Both the position numbers and the translations under genes were made by a program. Under the pieces are notes generated by a model. It was not told where the DNA came from and did no database searches. It worked only from the letters and a program-made list of their open reading frames with translations. 64,000 nucleotides of DNA from Oscillospiraceae bacterium. GTDB lineage: Bacteria; Bacillota; Clostridia; Oscillospirales; Oscillospiraceae. Below are positions 41,539-49,784 of this stretch, piece by piece. The stretch covers positions 147,513 to 211,512 of the forward strand of contig SVLK01000001.1 in the NCBI GenBank assembly GCA_015067975.1, read 5' to 3'. Each line of letters opens with the position of its first letter. Positions within the stretch are counted from its first letter, which is position 1.

Positions 41539-42400
41539 TTCGATGCAAGGGATCATTACCAACAGCGAAGAAACAGGAAAGCCCTTCTGGGAAGTGATAC
41601 TGGAAGAGGACATGACCGAGCGACAGGTAAGTCGTCAGCAATCCATGACAAAGATGTTGTCGGTGTGGCAGGCAATGGAAGAGGCGGCCGACAGTTATAC
41701 CGGTTCGCGGCGTAGTGTCAGCGGTCTGGTCGGCGGTGACGGACTGAAAATGCGGCAGTACAACCGGAAAGGCAAGAATCTTTCCGGAGATTATATGGGA
41801 GAAGTGATCGCGCAGGCGCTGAGCATGGCAGAATCCAATGCCTGCATGCGGCGCATTGTTGCAGCCCCTACGGCAGGTGCCTGCGGCGTATTACCCGCCG
41901 TGTTGCTGCCGCTGTGCCATCGGGAAAAGCTGAGCCAGCAGCAGATTTTGGAAGCGCTGTATGTGGCCAGCGGGATCGGCGCGGTGATTGCGCACCGGGC
42001 CTCGATTTCCGGTGCAGCCGGCGGCTGTCAGGCGGAGATCGGCAGTGCTTCTGCTATGGCGGCCGGCGCACTGGTAGCTTTGCGCGGCGGTGATGGGCGA
42101 AAGATCGGTCATGCAGTGGCCATGACGCTGAAGAATCTGATGGGCCTTGTTTGCGATCCGGTGGCGGGTTTGGTGGAAGTGCCCTGCGTCAAGCGCAATG
42201 TGATCGGCGCGATGAACGCTGTCAGCGCTGCGGATATGGCGCTGGCGGGGATCGAGAGCCGTATTCCAGTGGATGAGGTGATCGATGCTATGGGCGATGT
42301 GGGCCGCCGCATGCCGGTGGAAATGCGCGAAACGGCGTTGGGTGGCTTGGCAGCTACGCCTACGGGACAAGCTGTGAAAGAGAAACTGATGAAGCAATAA
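41531..42400 (+). CDS. sdaAA: L-serine ammonia-lyase, iron-sulfur-dependent, alpha subunit
   Basis: 289 residues. Conserved Cys residues for the [4Fe-4S] cluster are in APTAGACGVLPAV, GAAGGCQAEIGSASAMAAG and VCDPVAGLVEVPCVKRN. This is the catalytic chain in which the cluster acts as Lewis acid on serine. Product pyruvate enters central metabolism. Its gene is coupled to sdaAB by overlap and is followed 15 bases later by the DUF2156-GNAT fusion gene, probably in the same transcript. Confidence 0.95.
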   Translation: MLDSMQGIITNSEETGKPFWEVILEEDMTERQVSRQQSMTKMLSVWQAMEEAADSYTGSRRSVSGLVGGDGLKMRQYNRKGKNLSGDYMGEVIAQALSMAESNACMRRIVAAPTAGACGVLPAVLLPLCHREKLSQQQILEALYVASGIGAVIAHRASISGAAGGCQAEIGSASAMAAGALVALRGGDGRKIGHAVAMTLKNLMGLVCDPVAGLVEVPCVKRNVIGAMNAVSAADMALAGIESRIPVDEVIDAMGDVGRRMPVEMRETALGGLAATPTGQAVKEKLMKQ

Positions 42401-42415
42401 ACAACGAGGAAACCT

Positions 42416-43816
42416 ATGCTGAAATTTCAATTTATTACGCCGGAAACGGCGGATACTGTCCGGAAGTATTATGAAAACTGCGACTATCATCTGTGCGAAT
42501 ATTCGTTGGGTGTAAAGTTGATGTGGCGCGAGTGGCTGCATGCCGAGTTTGCTGAAGCAGCCGGCTGTCTGATCGTCAAGAGCTGCACCAAAGGACATTG
42601 CCAGTTCGACTATCCGATCCCCGGACCGGAGGGTGACGTGGAAGAAGCACTGCATTTGATTGAACAGTGGTGTACGGAAAACGGGATCCGGTTGTGCTTT
42701 TTTCCCATTCCGGAGGAGAAGGCATGGCAGCTGGTGAGCCGCTACCCCTATTTATCCATGAGTAATGAGCGCACATGGAAAGACTACCTTTACCATGCAG
42801 AGGATTTGGCTAATTTTGCCGGACGGAAATACAGCGGACAGCGCAACCATATCAATAAATTCCGCAAGAACTATCCTGACGCACAGTTTGTGGAACTGAC
42901 GGCGGCAGACCATGCACTGATCGGGCAATTCTGGCAGGACTATGCGTTGGAATTTCGCAAGCAGGATAACGATATGGCCCGCAAAGAGCTGTCTCACGCG
43001 CAGGAGATGTTCGCCTCACTGGACAGAGGCTGGTACTGCGCCGGTGGGCTGTTGGTGGATGGTCGGTTGGTAGCAGTAAGCTTGGGCGAGCGATGCGGTG
43101 ATACACTGCAGGTGCACATTGAAAAGGCGCTCTATTCCCACGCGGGAGCTTATCCTACTATAGTGCAGGCATTTGCCCAACATTTTGGCGGCAATGTGCG
43201 CTGGCTCAATCGGGAGGATGATGCCTGTGACAAGGGGCTGCGTACCTCCAAGCTGCAGTACTTGCCGGCGTCACTGGCGGGAAAGGTGAAGCTGGAGATC
43301 GAGACGCAGCTGGACAATCTGCAGGCGATCCCTACCTTGAAAACAGAGCGCCTGACGCTGGACGGACTGCGGGAAGAAGATCAGGATGCCTATAATCGGC
43401 TATGTTTGGACGATGACCGTAATCGCTGGTGGGGCTATGATTACCGCAAGGATCTGCATGGCGAACTGACAGAGGACTATTTTCTGGATGTGGCATGGCA
43501 GGACTTTATGTTCCGCCGCGCGGTAAATTTTGCCGTTCGTTTGGATGGCAAGTGCATTGGTGAAGTAGTGCTCTACAATCTGGACTGGCGCGGTGGCGCG
43601 GAGCTGGGTGCACGCATCGCTCCGGAATATGCAGGACGAGGTTACGGCGCGGAGGCATTTGCTGCGGTGGCAGAGTGGGCGCTCTACAAACTGATGCTGG
43701 AACGGGTGGTGGCTAAGTGCTACAAGGAAAATGCGGCATCCTACAAGATGCTCTCCTCTTGCATGCGGAAGACAGGCGAAGACGACACTTTTTACCACTT
43801 CGAAAAGTTAGTTTGA
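42416..43816 (+). CDS. DUF2156 (phosphatidylglycerol lysyltransferase-like) and GNAT fusion protein
   Basis: 466 residues with an ACGAGGAA ribosome site. Residues about 1-300 are a DUF2156 domain, itself a tandem GNAT fold: YHLCEYSLGVKLMWREWL, DYLYHAEDLANFAGRKYSGQRNHINKFRKNYPD, and the C-terminal VRWLNREDDACDKGLRTSKLQYLPA, which resembles the catalytic end of MprF-type aminoacyl transferases. Residues about 305-466 are a separate acetyltransferase of the RimJ type (TERLTLDGLREEDQDAYNRL, ARIAPEYAGRGYGAEAF as the acetyl-CoA loop). It is soluble, unlike MprF. A role in acylating a peptide, lipid or tRNA-derived amino acid is possible; no function is proven. Confidence 0.85.
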   Translation: MLKFQFITPETADTVRKYYENCDYHLCEYSLGVKLMWREWLHAEFAEAAGCLIVKSCTKGHCQFDYPIPGPEGDVEEALHLIEQWCTENGIRLCFFPIPEEKAWQLVSRYPYLSMSNERTWKDYLYHAEDLANFAGRKYSGQRNHINKFRKNYPDAQFVELTAADHALIGQFWQDYALEFRKQDNDMARKELSHAQEMFASLDRGWYCAGGLLVDGRLVAVSLGERCGDTLQVHIEKALYSHAGAYPTIVQAFAQHFGGNVRWLNREDDACDKGLRTSKLQYLPASLAGKVKLEIETQLDNLQAIPTLKTERLTLDGLREEDQDAYNRLCLDDDRNRWWGYDYRKDLHGELTEDYFLDVAWQDFMFRRAVNFAVRLDGKCIGEVVLYNLDWRGGAELGARIAPEYAGRGYGAEAFAAVAEWALYKLMLERVVAKCYKENAASYKMLSSCMRKTGEDDTFYHFEKLV

Positions 43817-43840
43817 ACGTTGAAATATCCGTTATCCCCC

Positions 43841-43869
43841 TTGACTTTTTTGACAAGAAGTGATATTTT
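43841..43869 (+). promoter_or_regulatory. Candidate promoter of the glp operon
   Basis: TTGACT (43841-43846), 17-base spacer, TATTTT (43864-43869). An overlapping TTGACA (43850-43855) with TGCAAT (43873-43878) is an alternative. Either gives a leader of about 95-105 bases ahead of the first glp gene. Confidence 0.5.
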
Positions 43870-43905
43870 TACTGCAATAGAACATAGATGCAATGAGAGT
43901 TTGAG

Positions 43906-43958
43906 TCATGCAAAAACGGAACGGAAGATCTCCGCTCCTGTTTTTGCATGATTTTTTT
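43906..43958 (+). promoter_or_regulatory. Leader terminator, probable GlpP antitermination target
   Basis: Arms 43906-43925 and 43931-43951 pair over 19 bases (12, then 3, then 4, with one mismatch and one bulged T), loop AGATC, then T7 at 43952-43958. It is a complete intrinsic terminator lying between the glp promoter and the ribosome site, not merely after the previous gene. A GlpP-family antiterminator is encoded at the end of the same cluster. Confidence 0.75.
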
Positions 43959-43975
43959 GTGGGAGGAGAAACGGA

Positions 43976-45409
43976 ATGTATGATGTAGTGATCATCGGCG
44001 GCGGCGTAGTGGGTTGTGCCACTGCCAGAGAGCTGAGCCGCTACCAGCTAAAAACATGTCTGGTAGAGCGAGAAGAGGATGTCTGCACCGGCACTTCCAA
44101 GGCAAACAGTGCCATTGTGCATGCAGGTTTTGACGCCCTGCCCGGTTCGCTGAAGGCACGCTTTAATGTGGAGGGAAGCCGCATGATGGAGCAGCTGTGC
44201 CATGATCTGGATGTGTCCTACAACCGCTGCGGTTCTCTGGTGCTGTGTTTTGACGAGCAGGATATCTCCAAGCTGGAGCTGTTGCGTCAGCGCGGGGTAG
44301 AGAACGGCGTGGAAGGACTGGAAATCATCGGCAGAGAGAAGTTGCATGCTATGGAACCGGCGCTGTCTCCGGAGGCGGCAGCGGCTCTGTATGCTCCCAC
44401 CGGCGCGATTATCTGCCCCTTCGGTCTGACTTACGCGCTGGCAGAAAATGCTGCGGCCAACGGCGTGGAGTTCCGCTTTGACACCTGCGTGGAGCGCGTG
44501 GAGCGCGTGCAGAATGGCTTTGCTGTACATACCAATACCGGCGTGATCTATAGCCGCACGGTGGTCAATGCAGCCGGTGTATACGCCGATGATCTGCACA
44601 ATCAGCTATGCGCCAACAAGATTACCATCGTGCCCCGCCGCGGTGAGTATTGCCTGCTGGACCGCAAGGATGGTCATTTAGTCGGCCACACCATTTTCCA
44701 ACTGCCCGGTGCGCTGGGCAAGGGTGTGCTGGTATCGCCTACGGTGCACGGCAATCTGATCATTGGCCCTACGGCGGCCGATCAGGAGAGTCGCGAGAGC
44801 ACGGCGACTACGGCGGAGGGGCTGGCCGCTGCCACGGCTATGGCAGGACGCAGCGTAGCTAACCTGCCCATGCGCGACGTGATCACCAGTTTCGCCGGTC
44901 TGCGCGCTCGCATTACCGAGGGTGCTGACGACTTTGTCATTGGTGAGAGTTCCGATGGTTTTTTCGAGGCGGCCGGTATCGAATCGCCCGGGCTGACCTC
45001 GGCTCCTGCTATTGGCTGCTATTTGGCTGCTTTGGTGGCAAAAAAGTTGGATGCAGAAGAAAAAAGCAACTTTGTTGCTGTGCGCCGCGGCATTGCACCG
45101 GTGAAAGATATGCCTTTTGAAGAGCGAAAGGCACTAGTCGAACAGGATGCTGCCTATGGACAGATCATCTGCCGCTGTGAACAGATCACCGAGGGCGAAA
45201 TTGTGGAAGCGATCCATCGCGGTGCCCGCTCGCTGGACGGCGTAAAGCGCCGTGTTCGTGCCGGAATGGGGCGTTGTCAAGGTGGATTCTGTGCGCCCCG
45301 CGTGATGGAGATTCTGGCACGGGAACTGGGCGAAGCGTATACGAAACTGACCAAGAGCGGTGGTGAGAGCCGTTTGCTGACCGGCGAGACCAAGGAGGTG
45401 CAGGAATGA
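43976..45409 (+). CDS. glpA: FAD-dependent glycerol-3-phosphate dehydrogenase-type oxidoreductase (GlpA-like)
   Basis: 477 residues with GGGAGGAG upstream. The N-terminal FAD site is VVIIGGGVVGCATARELS; the DAO-type domain continues to about residue 360 (TGTSKANSAIVHAGFDALPGSLKARF). A C-terminal BFD-like [2Fe-2S] domain has IICRCEQIT and GMGRCQGGFCAPR, giving four Cys in a C-x-C...C-x4-C pattern. This is the GlpA architecture found in anaerobes, where the three-part complex oxidises glycerol 3-phosphate to dihydroxyacetone phosphate. Some homologues are annotated as hydroxyglutarate oxidase, but the neighbours and GlpP support the glycerol role. Overlaps the next gene by four bases. Confidence 0.9.
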   Translation: MYDVVIIGGGVVGCATARELSRYQLKTCLVEREEDVCTGTSKANSAIVHAGFDALPGSLKARFNVEGSRMMEQLCHDLDVSYNRCGSLVLCFDEQDISKLELLRQRGVENGVEGLEIIGREKLHAMEPALSPEAAAALYAPTGAIICPFGLTYALAENAAANGVEFRFDTCVERVERVQNGFAVHTNTGVIYSRTVVNAAGVYADDLHNQLCANKITIVPRRGEYCLLDRKDGHLVGHTIFQLPGALGKGVLVSPTVHGNLIIGPTAADQESRESTATTAEGLAAATAMAGRSVANLPMRDVITSFAGLRARITEGADDFVIGESSDGFFEAAGIESPGLTSAPAIGCYLAALVAKKLDAEEKSNFVAVRRGIAPVKDMPFEERKALVEQDAAYGQIICRCEQITEGEIVEAIHRGARSLDGVKRRVRAGMGRCQGGFCAPRVMEILARELGEAYTKLTKSGGESRLLTGETKEVQE

Positions 45410-46671
45410 TGCGTGAAGTACAACTGGCCATCATCGGCGGCGGTCCGGCCGGACTTGCTGCGGCTGTTGCTGCCTATGACAAAGGCGTGCGCGACATTGT
45501 GATTATTGAACGTGACGGGGAGCTGGGCGGTATTCTCAACCAGTGCATCCACGCAGGTTTCGGCCTGCACACCTTTGGGCAGGAATTATCCGGTCCTGAA
45601 TATGCGGCGCGTTTCATTCAGCAGGTCAAAGAGCGAGAGATCCCCTGCATGCTCAATACCATGGTGCTGGATTTCTCCGAGGAGAAGATTCTGACAACTA
45701 CCAGCCGCGCTGATGGCTTGCAGCAGATGAAGGCGCAGGCGGTCATTCTGGCCATGGGTTGCCGCGAACGGCCTCGTGGCGCGCTGAATATTCCCGGTAC
45801 ACGGCCGGCAGGCGTTTGGTCTGCCGGTACGGCACAGCGCCTTGTGAACATGGAGGGCATGATGCCCGGCCGGGAAGTGGTGATTTTGGGAAGTGGTGAT
45901 ATCGGCCTCATTATGGCGCGCCGCATGACCATGGAAGGTGCCAAGGTCAAGGCGGTGGCTGAGGTACTGCCCTATTCCGGCGGACTCAAGCGCAACATTG
46001 TGCAGTGCCTGGAGGACTTTGACATCCCGTTGCTGCTGAGCCATACGGTGGTGGAGATTCATGGAAAGAAGCGGCTGGAGGGGGTCACTTTGGCTCGGGT
46101 GGACGAGCAGCGCTGCCCTGTGGCCGGAACGGAGCAGTACATTTCTTGTGACACTTTGTTGCTGTCTGTAGGGTTGCTGCCTGAAAACGAGCTGTCGGTG
46201 CAGGCTGGTGTGCAGCTCAGCGGCATTACCGGTGGCCCTGTGGTGGGCGATGATTTGTCCACTTCTGTGGACGGCGTTTTTGCCTGCGGCAATGTGCTGC
46301 ATGTACATGATTTGGTGGACTTTGTATCCCAGGAAGCGGCGCAGGCCGGTGAGAGTGCGGCGAGGTATCTGCAGCGGGGAAATGCTTGCGGCCCAAAGAT
46401 CCAACTGCGTGCCGTAAACGGCGTGCGTTACACGGTACCCAGTTACATTGACCGCGATCATATGGCTGAGAGCGTTACGGTGCGTTTTCGCGTAGGACAC
46501 CCTTATCGGGATGCGGCTATTGGCGTCTATGCCGGCGAGCGGTTATTGCGTCGGATTCCTAAACGGGTACTGGCACCCGGTGAAATGGAAAAAGTGGTGC
46601 TGCGCCGTGCGGATCTTCCGGAAGATATCAATACGGTGACATTCTGCGTAGAGGAGGGCAACAGCAAATGA
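45406..46671 (+). CDS. FAD/NAD(P)-binding oxidoreductase, GlpB-position subunit
   Basis: 421 residues; two ATG codons at 45406 and 45409, the first overlapping the GlpA-like stop. FAD site LAIIGGGPAGLAAAVAAYD, NAD site VVILGSGDIGLIMARRM, and the closing VFACGNVLHVHDLVDFVSQEA with GDDLSTSVDG mark a pyridine nucleotide-disulfide oxidoreductase-type fold. No CxxxxC redox disulfide is seen. In Clostridia this gene always follows the GlpA-like gene and probably passes electrons to NAD or to the following DUF1667 protein. Overlaps the DUF1667 gene by four bases. Confidence 0.88.
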   Translation: MMREVQLAIIGGGPAGLAAAVAAYDKGVRDIVIIERDGELGGILNQCIHAGFGLHTFGQELSGPEYAARFIQQVKEREIPCMLNTMVLDFSEEKILTTTSRADGLQQMKAQAVILAMGCRERPRGALNIPGTRPAGVWSAGTAQRLVNMEGMMPGREVVILGSGDIGLIMARRMTMEGAKVKAVAEVLPYSGGLKRNIVQCLEDFDIPLLLSHTVVEIHGKKRLEGVTLARVDEQRCPVAGTEQYISCDTLLLSVGLLPENELSVQAGVQLSGITGGPVVGDDLSTSVDGVFACGNVLHVHDLVDFVSQEAAQAGESAARYLQRGNACGPKIQLRAVNGVRYTVPSYIDRDHMAESVTVRFRVGHPYRDAAIGVYAGERLLRRIPKRVLAPGEMEKVVLRRADLPEDINTVTFCVEEGNSK

Positions 46672-47033
46672 ATGAGAGAATCCTGACCTGCATTGGATGC
46701 CCTCTTGGCTGCCTGCTGACGGCAACGCTGGAAAATGGTGCAGTGACAAACGTGCAGGGCAATACCTGCAAGCGCGGCGACGACTATGCTCGCAAGGAGT
46801 GCACCACGCCAGAGCGCATGGTGACAGGCACAATACGCGTACGAAACGGCAGTGCGCCGGTGGTTTCCGTACGGACGAGTGTACCTGTACCCAAGCATAA
46901 GGTGATGGAAGTGGCAGCTGTCATGTCGGACACTGTAATCGATGCACCGATTGTGTTGGGCGATGTGGTACTTGCCGATATTGCTGACACCGGTACTGCC
47001 CTGATCGCTACGAGGAATGTGACAGAAAAGTAA
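46668..47033 (+). CDS. DUF1667 protein, small Cys-rich partner of the glp dehydrogenase
   Basis: 121 residues. The N-terminus ILTCIGCPLGCLLTA followed by GNTCKRGDDYARKEC gives a CxxCxxxC...C set typical of a [4Fe-4S] or metal site. The rest matches DUF1667 (PKHKVMEVAAVMSDTVIDAPIVLGDVVL). The family is known mainly by its position as third gene of GlpA-like/GlpB-like clusters in anaerobes and is presumed an electron-transfer subunit. ATG overlaps the previous stop by four bases. Confidence 0.9.
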   Translation: MNERILTCIGCPLGCLLTATLENGAVTNVQGNTCKRGDDYARKECTTPERMVTGTIRVRNGSAPVVSVRTSVPVPKHKVMEVAAVMSDTVIDAPIVLGDVVLADIADTGTALIATRNVTEK

Positions 47034-47045
47034 ATGATGATTGCA

Positions 47046-47087
47046 AAAAACCACCTGTTCGTGTTACCATACGAACAAGTGGTTTTT
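47046..47087 (+). promoter_or_regulatory. Hairpin upstream of glpP
   Basis: AAAAACCACCTGTTCGT (47046-47062) pairs with 47071-47087 over 16 of 17 positions. The 3' arm ends T5 but no extra T-run follows. It shares the surrounding TTGTGGGAGG with the leader at 43957-43967 and lies directly before the glpP ribosome site, so it may be a second GlpP target or an attenuating terminator. Confidence 0.55.
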
Positions 47088-47105
47088 GTTGTGGGAGGTT
47101 AGGAG

Positions 47106-47669
47106 ATGGCGCACGCTTTGATTCGCTTGATGGAAGAGACACCGGTGGTGCCGGCGCTGAAAGATGCGGCACAGATACAGGAGTGTGTCGCTTGTCCCGG
47201 TCGCATTGTGTTCGTGCTGTGTGGAGATATTCTCGGTATTGAGGCCTTAATCCGGCAGCTGCATGATGCAGGCAAAAAAGCTGTGATTCATGCAGATCTG
47301 GTTTACGGTCTTGCCCAAAAGGAAATAGCAGCTGACTACTTATGTCGATGTGGTGCCGACGGAATTATCTCTACGCGCCCCCATATTGTTCGCCGCGGAA
47401 AGGAACTGGGGATGCTGTCGGTACTGCGGGTATTTGTCATTGATTCCAAAGCACTCAGCAATTTGAAAAGCGAGGTGGAAACAGGCCGACCGGACATGGT
47501 GGAGGTATTGCCCGGTACGATTTTTTCTGCTATCGGCAAATTGAGCACACAGTTGCGGACTCCGCTGATTGCGGGTGGATTGCTGGAGAGTAAGCGGGAT
47601 GTGATGGCTGCCTTGCGTGCCGGAGCACTTTGTGTTTCCAGCAGCAATCGGGAGCTGTGGACCATTTAA
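47106..47669 (+). CDS. glpP: Glycerol-3-phosphate-responsive antiterminator GlpP
   Basis: 187 residues with GGGAGG 8 bases upstream; length matches Bacillus GlpP (192). The TIM-barrel-like pattern is clear: VFVLCGDILGIEALIRQLHDAGKKAVIHADLVYGL, ADGIISTRPHIVRRGKELGML, VLRVFVIDSKALSNL, MVEVLPGTIFSAI and TPLIAGGLLESKRDV. GlpP binds glycerol 3-phosphate and then the leader RNA of glp genes to let polymerase read past a terminator. The hairpins at 43906 and 47046 fit this role. A strong terminator ends the operon. Confidence 0.93.
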   Translation: MAHALIRLMEETPVVPALKDAAQIQECVACPGRIVFVLCGDILGIEALIRQLHDAGKKAVIHADLVYGLAQKEIAADYLCRCGADGIISTRPHIVRRGKELGMLSVLRVFVIDSKALSNLKSEVETGRPDMVEVLPGTIFSAIGKLSTQLRTPLIAGGLLESKRDVMAALRAGALCVSSSNRELWTI

Positions 47670-47700
47670 TAGCAACAAATATCAATTAAGTCCCTAAAAG

Positions 47701-47739
47701 AACAGGTCGTCTGCAAAAATGCAGACGACCTGTTTTTTT
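47701..47739 (+). terminator. Terminator after glpP
   Basis: Fourteen-base perfect stem (47701-47714 with 47721-47734) with loop AAAAAT and T7. Confidence 0.95.
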
Positions 47740-47824
47740 AGGGAATGATTAAGAATAAGGAAACCTGTTGTCAGGAAAGAGAAAGCAAAAAACGGAATGC
47801 CTAAAGCATTCCTCTAAAAGGAAC

Positions 47825-47853
47825 TTGCATTATAATAGGTATCAATGTAAAAT
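47825..47853 (+). promoter_or_regulatory. Promoter of the surface-glycan cluster
   Basis: TTGCAT (47825-47830), exact 17-base spacer, TAAAAT (47848-47853). The spacer starts with TATAAT. A small GGAATGC/GCATTCC hairpin (47794-47812) lies just upstream. The leader is about 70 bases. Confidence 0.6.
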
Positions 47854-47928
47854 GATATTTGTATAATTGCGAGTAGCTATGCTTACCTGAAAATAAGGAT
47901 AATTTCGGCGGAAAAAGAGGGATTCTTT

Positions 47929-49164
47929 ATGGAAGTAAAAGCTTTTGAAAAAAAAGTGTGGTTGTCGTCTCCTACTATGCATGGAGACGAGCTGAAATAT
48001 GTGACGGAAGCCTATGAAACCAACTGGATGTCTACCGTTGGAAAGAATATTAATGAAGTAGAACGTATTGTCTGTGAAAAGATCGGATGCAAATATGCGG
48101 TAGCGTTGTCGGCTGGTACGGCGGCGCTGCATTTGGCCATGAAATTGGCCGGAGTCAAACCCGGCGATAAGGTGTTTTGCACGGATATGACCTTTGATGC
48201 TACGGTGAATCCTGTGGTATATGAGGGCGGTGTTCCGGTATTCATTGACTGCGAACGCGAGACATGGAACATGGATCCGGAGGCGCTGGAAAAGGCCTTT
48301 GAGCTGTATCCGGAGGTAAAGGTAGTCGTGGTGGCCAACCTGTACGGTGTGCCTGCCAAGCTGGATGAGATCCGTGCCATCTGCGATGTCCATGGGGCTG
48401 TGCTGGTGGAGGATGCCGCCGAGTCCATGGGAGCTACTTATAAGGGAGTCCAGACCGGCACGTTCGGTGCTTATAATGCCATTTCCTTTAACGGAAATAA
48501 AATCATCACCGGCTCGTCCGGTGGTATGCTGCTGACCGATCATCTGGAGGCGGCCAACAAGACCCGCAAGTGGTCTACGCAGAGCCGTGAAAATGCACCG
48601 TGGTATCAGCACGAGGAATTGGGCTACAATTATCGTATGAGCAATGTGATTGCCGGTGTGGTTTGTGGACAATTGCCCTATCTGGAAGAACACATTGCAC
48701 AGAAAAAAGCCATTTACATGCGCTATAAAGAGGCGTTTAAAGATCTGCCGGTGACTATGAATCCTTATATGGAAGATATCATGGAACCCAACTTCTGGCT
48801 GTCCTGCCTGCTGATCGACGAAGACGCCATGTGCAAACAGGTGCGCAGCGAGACCGAGGCGCTGTATGTGAAAGAGCCGGGGAAGACTTGCCCCACGGAG
48901 ATTTTGGAAAAATTGACGGCGATCAATGCAGAAGGCCGTCCCATTTGGAAGCCTATGCACATGCAGCCTATCTACCGTATGAATCCGTTTGTTACGGCCG
49001 AGGGCAATGGTCGATGCCGCAGCGATGCCTACATTGACAACGGAAAAACTTTGAATGTGGGTGCGGATATTTTCCACCGCGGATTGTGCCTGCCCAGCGA
49101 CAACAAGATGACTGTGGAAGAGCAGAATGTTATTATCGAAGTAATCAAGGGGTGCTTTGCCTGA
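47929..49164 (+). CDS. DegT/DnrJ/EryC1-type sugar aminotransferase
   Basis: 411 residues, somewhat longer than the usual 370-390. The PLP fold is shown by LSAGTAALHLAMKLAGVKPGDKVFCTDMTFDATVN, the Asp in VLVEDAAESMGATYKG, and the Schiff-base Lys in ISFNGNKIITGSSGGM. LGYNYRMSNVIAGVVCGQL is also typical. Members transfer an amino group from glutamate to a nucleotide keto-sugar; the FNGNKI form is that of PglE-type and perosamine-type C4 aminotransferases. No 4,6-dehydratase to make the keto substrate is in the window. First gene of the glycan cluster and fused by overlap (TGATG) to the initiating transferase gene. Confidence 0.9.
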   Translation: MEVKAFEKKVWLSSPTMHGDELKYVTEAYETNWMSTVGKNINEVERIVCEKIGCKYAVALSAGTAALHLAMKLAGVKPGDKVFCTDMTFDATVNPVVYEGGVPVFIDCERETWNMDPEALEKAFELYPEVKVVVVANLYGVPAKLDEIRAICDVHGAVLVEDAAESMGATYKGVQTGTFGAYNAISFNGNKIITGSSGGMLLTDHLEAANKTRKWSTQSRENAPWYQHEELGYNYRMSNVIAGVVCGQLPYLEEHIAQKKAIYMRYKEAFKDLPVTMNPYMEDIMEPNFWLSCLLIDEDAMCKQVRSETEALYVKEPGKTCPTEILEKLTAINAEGRPIWKPMHMQPIYRMNPFVTAEGNGRCRSDAYIDNGKTLNVGADIFHRGLCLPSDNKMTVEEQNVIIEVIKGCFA

Positions 49165-49784
49165 TGTATCGGAATGTAATCAAACGGTTTTTGGATATTG
49201 TTCTTTCGGCGTGTGGCTTGGTAGTATTGGCCATCCCCATGCTGATAATTGCGGTTTTGGTCCGTGTCAAACTGGGAAGCCCAGTGATTTTTCAACAGGA
49301 ACGCCCCGGAAAGAACGAAAAGATATTCAAAATATATAAATTCCGGTCTATGACGGACGAAAGAGATGAGAACGGAGAATTGCTTCCCGATACGGTGAGA
49401 CTGACACGATTTGGAAAGATTCTTCGCTCTACAAGCTTGGATGAACTGCCGGAATTGATTAATATTCTCAAGGGAGATATGAGCATTGTAGGTCCCCGAC
49501 CGCTGGCCGTGGTGTATCTGCCCTATTATACGAAAGAAGAACGCAGACGGCATGACGTAAGACCTGGCTTGACTGGACTTGCGCAAGTAAACGGCAGAAA
49601 TGTCCTAACTTGGGAAGAAAAATTTGCCTATGACATTGAGTATGTAGAGAATATCAGTCTGAAAAGAGATGTTCAAATTATTCTGCAAACTGTAAAAAAA
49701 GTGGTTTTCAGAGAGGGTATTGGACAAGCGGAAGCTGCACCGGTAAGCCTGCATATTGAACGGGCGGGGAAGGAGAACATATGA
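49164..49784 (+). CDS. Initiating sugar-phosphate transferase (PglC-like)
   Basis: 206 residues from ATG at 49164, whose A is the last base of the preceding stop; AAGGGG lies 10 bases upstream. One N-terminal hydrophobic segment (KRFLDIVLSACGLVVLAIPMLIIAVLV) forms the re-entrant helix of monotopic enzymes. The catalytic core has QERPGKNEKIFKIYKFRSM, DELPELINILKGDMSIVGPRPL, and RPGLTGLAQVNGRN. It moves a sugar 1-phosphate from a UDP-sugar to undecaprenyl phosphate, the first step of glycan assembly. Size equals the minimal PglC class rather than the larger WbaP class. Preceded by a PglE-like gene. Confidence 0.92.
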   Translation: MYRNVIKRFLDIVLSACGLVVLAIPMLIIAVLVRVKLGSPVIFQQERPGKNEKIFKIYKFRSMTDERDENGELLPDTVRLTRFGKILRSTSLDELPELINILKGDMSIVGPRPLAVVYLPYYTKEERRRHDVRPGLTGLAQVNGRNVLTWEEKFAYDIEYVENISLKRDVQIILQTVKKVVFREGIGQAEAAPVSLHIERAGKENI

